A stretch of 64,000 bases of DNA, taken from contig CM075102.1 of assembly GCA_037576195.1 (NCBI GenBank), forward strand, positions 21,448,745-21,512,744. The letters run 5' to 3'. Every line of letters starts with the position of its first letter. Position 1 is the stretch's first letter. The notes below the pieces were generated by a model. It was not told the DNA's origin and did no database searches. It saw nothing but the letters and a program-made list of their open reading frames with translations. This stretch comes from Phytoseiulus persimilis. Lineage: Eukaryota; Arthropoda; Arachnida; Mesostigmata; Phytoseiidae. Positions 59,001-64,000 of the stretch are shown piece after piece. Made by a program: the position numbers and the translations under genes.

Positions 59001-62000
59001 GACACGAGGATGAATGGGAGTCGAGTGTGGATAGAGAACTTTTGTCACGTCCACAGTTCGGACTCTGGAGATGAGAACTGTAATCCCGATTCGTTCTGAC
59101 CGCTGTCCGCCCGCAGTTGCGAATTCAAAGCTAGAAGCCGGTGATTGCATGATTGATGTGAGCAACGGAAACAATTCATCCATCCTGGCCGAGGTCTCAC
59201 GTGACGCCGCTGTCTATTTGAGATGTACTGGGAAGGCCGCTCGGCTCGAGCGACCCGATCCCAGAACTGAATTAAGTTGTGTAATTATTCTCAGTAGTGA
59301 GTAACACTTGTTTCATGGCTCCGCGCCGTCAGCGGATACTGTTGAGAACTCGCTTCCCGCTGACTTCGGCCCCGAACGACAGAGCGGCGACGGAACACTT
59401 GCCGCCTGCTCGCTGCCTCGACTTCTGCATGGGACGTCTGGAACAAATCGGCGGCCGTCGAGCCGGACAACACCGTAGTTTGGGAGTATTCACACTCCGT
59501 GCGTGGAGCCTCGTCGCCCCAAGACCAGCCGTCACCTCGAGCGATGCGACCGATTTCGGTTTGTCGACAACAGCGGTGTCCGAGCCGCGGATAACGAAAT
59601 CCGTTTCGCGGCTCGAGCGCACCGGATCGTTCATGCCCCCAGTAGACCCTTCCTTCGCCCAAACCAGACAGCTTCATTTGATCGTGACACTACAAAGTCG
59701 TATCAACAATGGCAACATTCCTTCTCAGCCCAGAGAATTCCTCCGAGCCGCGACTGGCGCTTCTTCCCCCCATATTTTTTGGTCAGCACGTTTTTCTTCC
59801 TTTCCTTCACAGAAATTCCTGGCTTTCAAAACGGAGTCCATTCTTCTCGGGCCCCGACTTCCTGCTTCGATCTTCAAAGTTACTTTGTTACTCCAGCCAG
59901 ACAGTCAGAAAGCCAAGCAGCCACGGTTCCGCCGGCGGACGACCCGGGCACCAGTGCGGCCGCCGCCGCCGCTGTCGCGAAACCCTTCCGTCTTATCCGC
60001 GCGAGCTTTTTTTTGGCGTGATTTTCGAAGCTACCGTTGCCACGACCGACTGCGGCGACCCCATTTTGACACCAACAACTGATTCTTCTTCAGTCCGCCC
60101 GGTGCCCCACTCTCGCTGATCCCGAACAAACTCCCCAGAACGGACCACACTCCGAAGAATCGTCGTCGTTCGGACGTCGGGAGCGAAGACGACTTTCGAA
60201 TTCCTTGAATCGGGAACTTGACCGGAGCAACGATTCGTTTGCAAGGAAGGAGCTCGATCCCAGAATTCTTGGGGCATGGAACGAAGTTGCTGGAAGTTGA
60301 ATCGGGAACCAGGTCTTTGCTTCAGATCGAGTGGCGCATAGAAATGCGTTTGGAAAACGTGAACGTCCGTCAAGGAAAACCAAATAGGGGATCATGTCGC
60401 CCGGACCCCAGCTCTTGACTCGGGAGGATAAAGGGTGGATCTGGGTAACGCCTCTTCAACGAGAAAATTTACGACCCCACAAGAAAAACTCCAGCGCAGT
60501 GGTAAGACGGTGTAATTATTGTGATGATAATTATAAAATCTGAAGCTACTGGCAACGGAGCATAAATCTCACAACCCGTTACTTCGCGCTGCAAGTAACT
60601 TTCGGCGGCTGGAGCTTGATAAAAGTGCATGTCAGTCATCCAGCGACACGGTCCAACAGAACGAAAATCCCTCCGCCCCACGGTTTTTGCTGCGTGCTCG
60701 GAATATTTTCTAGTTGAATCTTCTAAAGTCGTTATCTAATGAAGTTGCGCAATTATTTGGATAACGAGACGTGGCGAAGCGTCCGAGCGTTTCCCCGGCT
60801 CAGCGAAAGCGCATCTCAACGAAGCACGGTTCTCCACTGAATGAACGGCCTACGAGCCGTAAGCGCACGCTGAAAGTTTCGTTTATCTCCGCAGCTCCGT
60901 TGTCAGCAAAGCTCAACGAGGACGTCAGCTGAGCGTGACGCGGCACCTGTCGCCACATTCAATTGGAAGCAGAGAATAGCTCCGAGTGCGGAGCCCGTGG
61001 ACGACCCGCGGTCAGAACCGGAACCGTTGTTTGTTCGACCGCTCCACTTGTCACCATCACCAGATGAGAATTCGCACCAGAACATCGAAGGTGCTCAGCT
61101 GAAGGGGAAAACTTCAAGAACAATGCTTCGAACCAGACTCAACCGGTGGTCTTCGAGCGCTAGCTCAGTCTTCCGCTGCATTCATAGTCCAAGTTGAACG
61201 ATTCCGAAATGTTTGTTCGGTTTTCCCTGGGAACTCATGCCCATTAGTTCGTACCTTCGCTGTGCTGCCTATTCACACCCATGAAAAGGGTTTGAGACCA
61301 ACGAAGCTATCAGCGTTCCTCCGCGGTTCGGAGGTGCCCAGATAACCAGAGGAAGCTTCAGGATATTTTACGAAATGAACGAAGGCCGGGTGCACTAGGA
61401 TCAAACGAGCGGTCACTGCGGTTGTCGGCCGCGTTAATAAACGCCTAAACGATCGATGACATCGGAGAGCGCCCGTGGCGAGATTACCAGGAAGACGCGA
61501 TTATTATGTCAGTGGCGTAATGCCGCCAACAAGACGTGACGCATCGACTGAGTCTTCGCTTATGACTTCCGGACTCTATGAAGAGGAAGAAGGAATACCG
61601 TTTTCACCGAGTAGGACACCGAATGATCTCACTGAAACAATCCGTCATTTGGCACTGGAAGTCACAATCCGCCTGCGTCAGCCGGGACGATGGAGAGAAG
61701 CTCCGAAAAGGGCTCGTGGCTTTCTTCTTCTAGATGCCGTCCGACACGCCTCGCGTGTCGTCTTAATCTCCTCAAAGAAGACAATGTATGAAATTGAACG
61801 AGAGGTTTGACGAGGTCTGGGAGAGGGGGTTGGGGGCTTACGCCACGTGAAGGATCTTCTTCGAGAAGAAAAGATTCTCGAGAAGATGCTTGGAGCAGAC
61901 CGGACGAACTTAGGAGGAAGCATGGGCGAAATGGCCTAAATTCCCACGCTTCACTTGTGAGAAGGTGATGGAGAGGAGAGATGAATAGAAGTTCTCCATG

Positions 62001-64000
62001 TTCTGCTCCAATCGACGAAACAGGCAAGTGACGTCGATAATGTATAACACGACTTGGAGCGATTGTTCAGATTAACGTACATGAGCAAAGTCCTAATCTT
62101 CTCCGTAGCGCAATATATCCGGGGAGCCATGCGGTCGAGCAGAATCTCGGTTCCAAGAGCAACCGTGAATCCGATCTATATTGTTCGTCGGCTCTTAGCG
62201 AATTTTTGTGATTGATCGCCTCATCAGATGGAAACCAATCAGCGTGCCAATCGCGAAGACCAATATGCAATCAAGAACGAGCCAATTCGCTCGCGGGGAA
62301 ACTATTGCTCGCGTGGCCCGTAAACATGATGGGATTTATCTGAAAGCTTCCTTCCGTTCATGAATTTCCCCGGCTTCGACTGGAGGCGAGATCTCGGCTT
62401 TTCCGAAAAGTTCGTGGAGGAAAATTCCCCGCTCACTCCTCGAGTCGGCTGCGTTTGCTGCGGGCACGACGCGGGCCGCTGAAGTGGTTGGCGTAGGAGG
62501 TTGGCTGCACCCGGACGCGGGCCCGATGATTGGCTTTCCTTCAACAGTCATTTCAATGTCTCCAATTGACCGTCGAGCCGTTTTCCCTACCTGGTGAGCG
62601 GAGCCTCTGGTTGCTCTGAGCATCAACCGCTGAAGCTCCTCCAGATCGATATCCACGGCGGAGTCTGTATGCAACACAGCGGCGGTCAGGGGGCCTCGGT
62701 ACCGATCGGCTTGTCGTCGTTACGGATTCGCTTGATTGTTTCGAAACGTTGGATCTGAAATCCGGTCGAATCTCCTCCAGTAGCGACGAGAACAGAAACA
62801 GTGGCGCCGCAGCTCAGAAAACGGTGAGCATTCTTCTCAAACAAAACGGGTCACAGTCCCTCCCTCCTGCGTTTCCCTGTCGGTTGCTTCGTCCGTTTGC
62901 CCGTCAGTCAGTCAGTCTGTCCGTCCGTCCAGCAGTCCCTCCCTGGTACGGCATTTCATTCAAAGATGATGTCCGCACGGATACAGAAAATACGTGGCAT
63001 GTAACTGAGCGGTGACTTGATGTCCAAGGCCTCGGCGTGGGTGTACGATCCAAATCAGACTCAGCCTTGGTCCCGTGTGGAGACTTCGCGACACACGGAC
63101 TTTCACTTCATACGAAACTTCCGCGGCCGTCTTCTGCCGCCCGACCGAATAACAGCTTGCAGAAAAACGCGAAGGAAAGATCTTCTCTATGGGAAGACTC
63201 GGAACAAGCAACAACGCGCGGTTCCTCTGACATTTGACTGACCCAGACAACGCTGCCGACCGAATGCGAACTTGATTCGAGGGTTCGTGCGAGGGGTCGC
63301 TCGTCATGAGCGAGTTCCTTCCGAATCTCTTTCGGAACAAAACTCCAACCTTCGTTAAGCTTGTTTTCGGGAGCCATCTTCTCGCGAGCGTAGCCCTCCG
63401 AAGATGGCATGGCACAAATATTTGCCGTCTCAAAACACGCCAAAGAAGGCCTCGAGAAATCACTTTTCGAACCACTCGAGCGCTTCACACCTCCATCCGC
63501 AAACAGCAGCAAGCACAGAAGCAAGATCGCCTTCTGCGAACATTTGTTAAAACACTCCGATGGAAACTCTCCGCTAGTCCTCGTGTTTCTTCCGAATATC
63601 GCATGCGAGAAGTCCTTCAAGAGCTTGGAGTCGAATGCTCATCAACACAGTCAGTGAAGCTCGGGGCTGGTATGAATCGATGCGCGGGCGAAGGACGCTT
63701 CCTTCGGAGGCTTCTCCGTTGTTCCTAAAAGGAACGAGTCGATCGTACTCCGGTCACGGGTTCTCATAGCGCACACAAACGGAATTTCGACGGAAAGCGA
63801 CGACAGTGAGATGCAAATTCGTCAGCGGCGGCGCCGTCATGATACAGCTGTTTCGGCACGCCAGTCTCGGATTGAATGTGAAATCGTGAGTTTTTTCTTC
63901 CTTCAACGACGTTACTTTCTCTTCCAGTGTTCCCATTCCATCGGGAAACACAAAGCCGTATGCATTTCGATCAGTATCCAGTCCATCTATCCCGAGGAAT
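56100..64000. other. No recognised gene
   Basis: Open frames on both strands lack recognisable domains. A minus-strand frame at 62677-62336 (acidic start VDIDLEELQRLMLRATRG) is the most protein-like, but it has no convincing splice sites and hits a stop just upstream in frame. A CAGT/CTGT repeat is near 62907-62930. Confidence 0.45.

Noticed and set aside
62336..62677. Protein-like minus-strand exon (VDIDLEELQRLML)
   Set aside because: A stop lies about 17 codons upstream of the acidic segment in frame, no acceptor gives a good join, and no family is recognised.

Overview
This is animal nuclear DNA, almost certainly from a chelicerate and most plausibly a parasitiform (mesostigmatid, phytoseiid-like) mite. 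The clues are a cluster of arachnid-type R&R cuticle proteins sharing the core GFHADV(I/V)TNELGTES, spliced genes with mostly short GT-AG introns, a balanced base composition, and a cystathionine beta-synthase whose whole reading frame is one exon. The species call is inference from style. No gene here fixes it.

Layout. 1-9116: no recognisable gene, probably the first intron of the minus-strand gene whose first coding exon (RIIa dimerisation domain, PKA type II regulatory subunit-like) lies at 9117-9229. 9946-11731 (+): mitochondrial processing peptidase beta, three exons. 12752-15342 (-): RED/IK splicing protein, nine exons with an uninterrupted 546-codon frame. 17501-18510 (-): a divergent, truncated EF-1-gamma-like gene or pseudogene. 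20387-21901 (+): cystathionine beta-synthase, single exon. 23604-47709 or beyond (-): a Kank gene (KN motif, coiled coil, CxxC-rich middle, ankyrin repeats). I could join 17 exons in one consistent frame of about 1250 codons. The exon carrying the diagnostic KN motif lies 17.4 kb upstream of the next exon.

The central observation is what sits in that 17.4 kb Kank intron (30064-47446): six intact single-exon cuticle-protein genes and one decayed copy, in perfectly alternating orientation (+ - + - + - +). Most have a TATA box about 50-60 bases before the ATG. Annotation that does not join the KN exon would present Kank and the cuticle genes as neighbours instead of host and nested cluster.

47710-64000 holds no gene I recognise. 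Its main feature is a 2.7 kb tandem array of a 45-bp unit (52985-55731, about 61 copies) that carries an unbroken 875-codon frame and a 495-bp higher-order repeat, followed by G-rich and CAAA repeats. Genes share no operon logic; they are independent housekeeping (MPP, RED, CBS), cytoskeletal (Kank) and exoskeletal (cuticle) loci.
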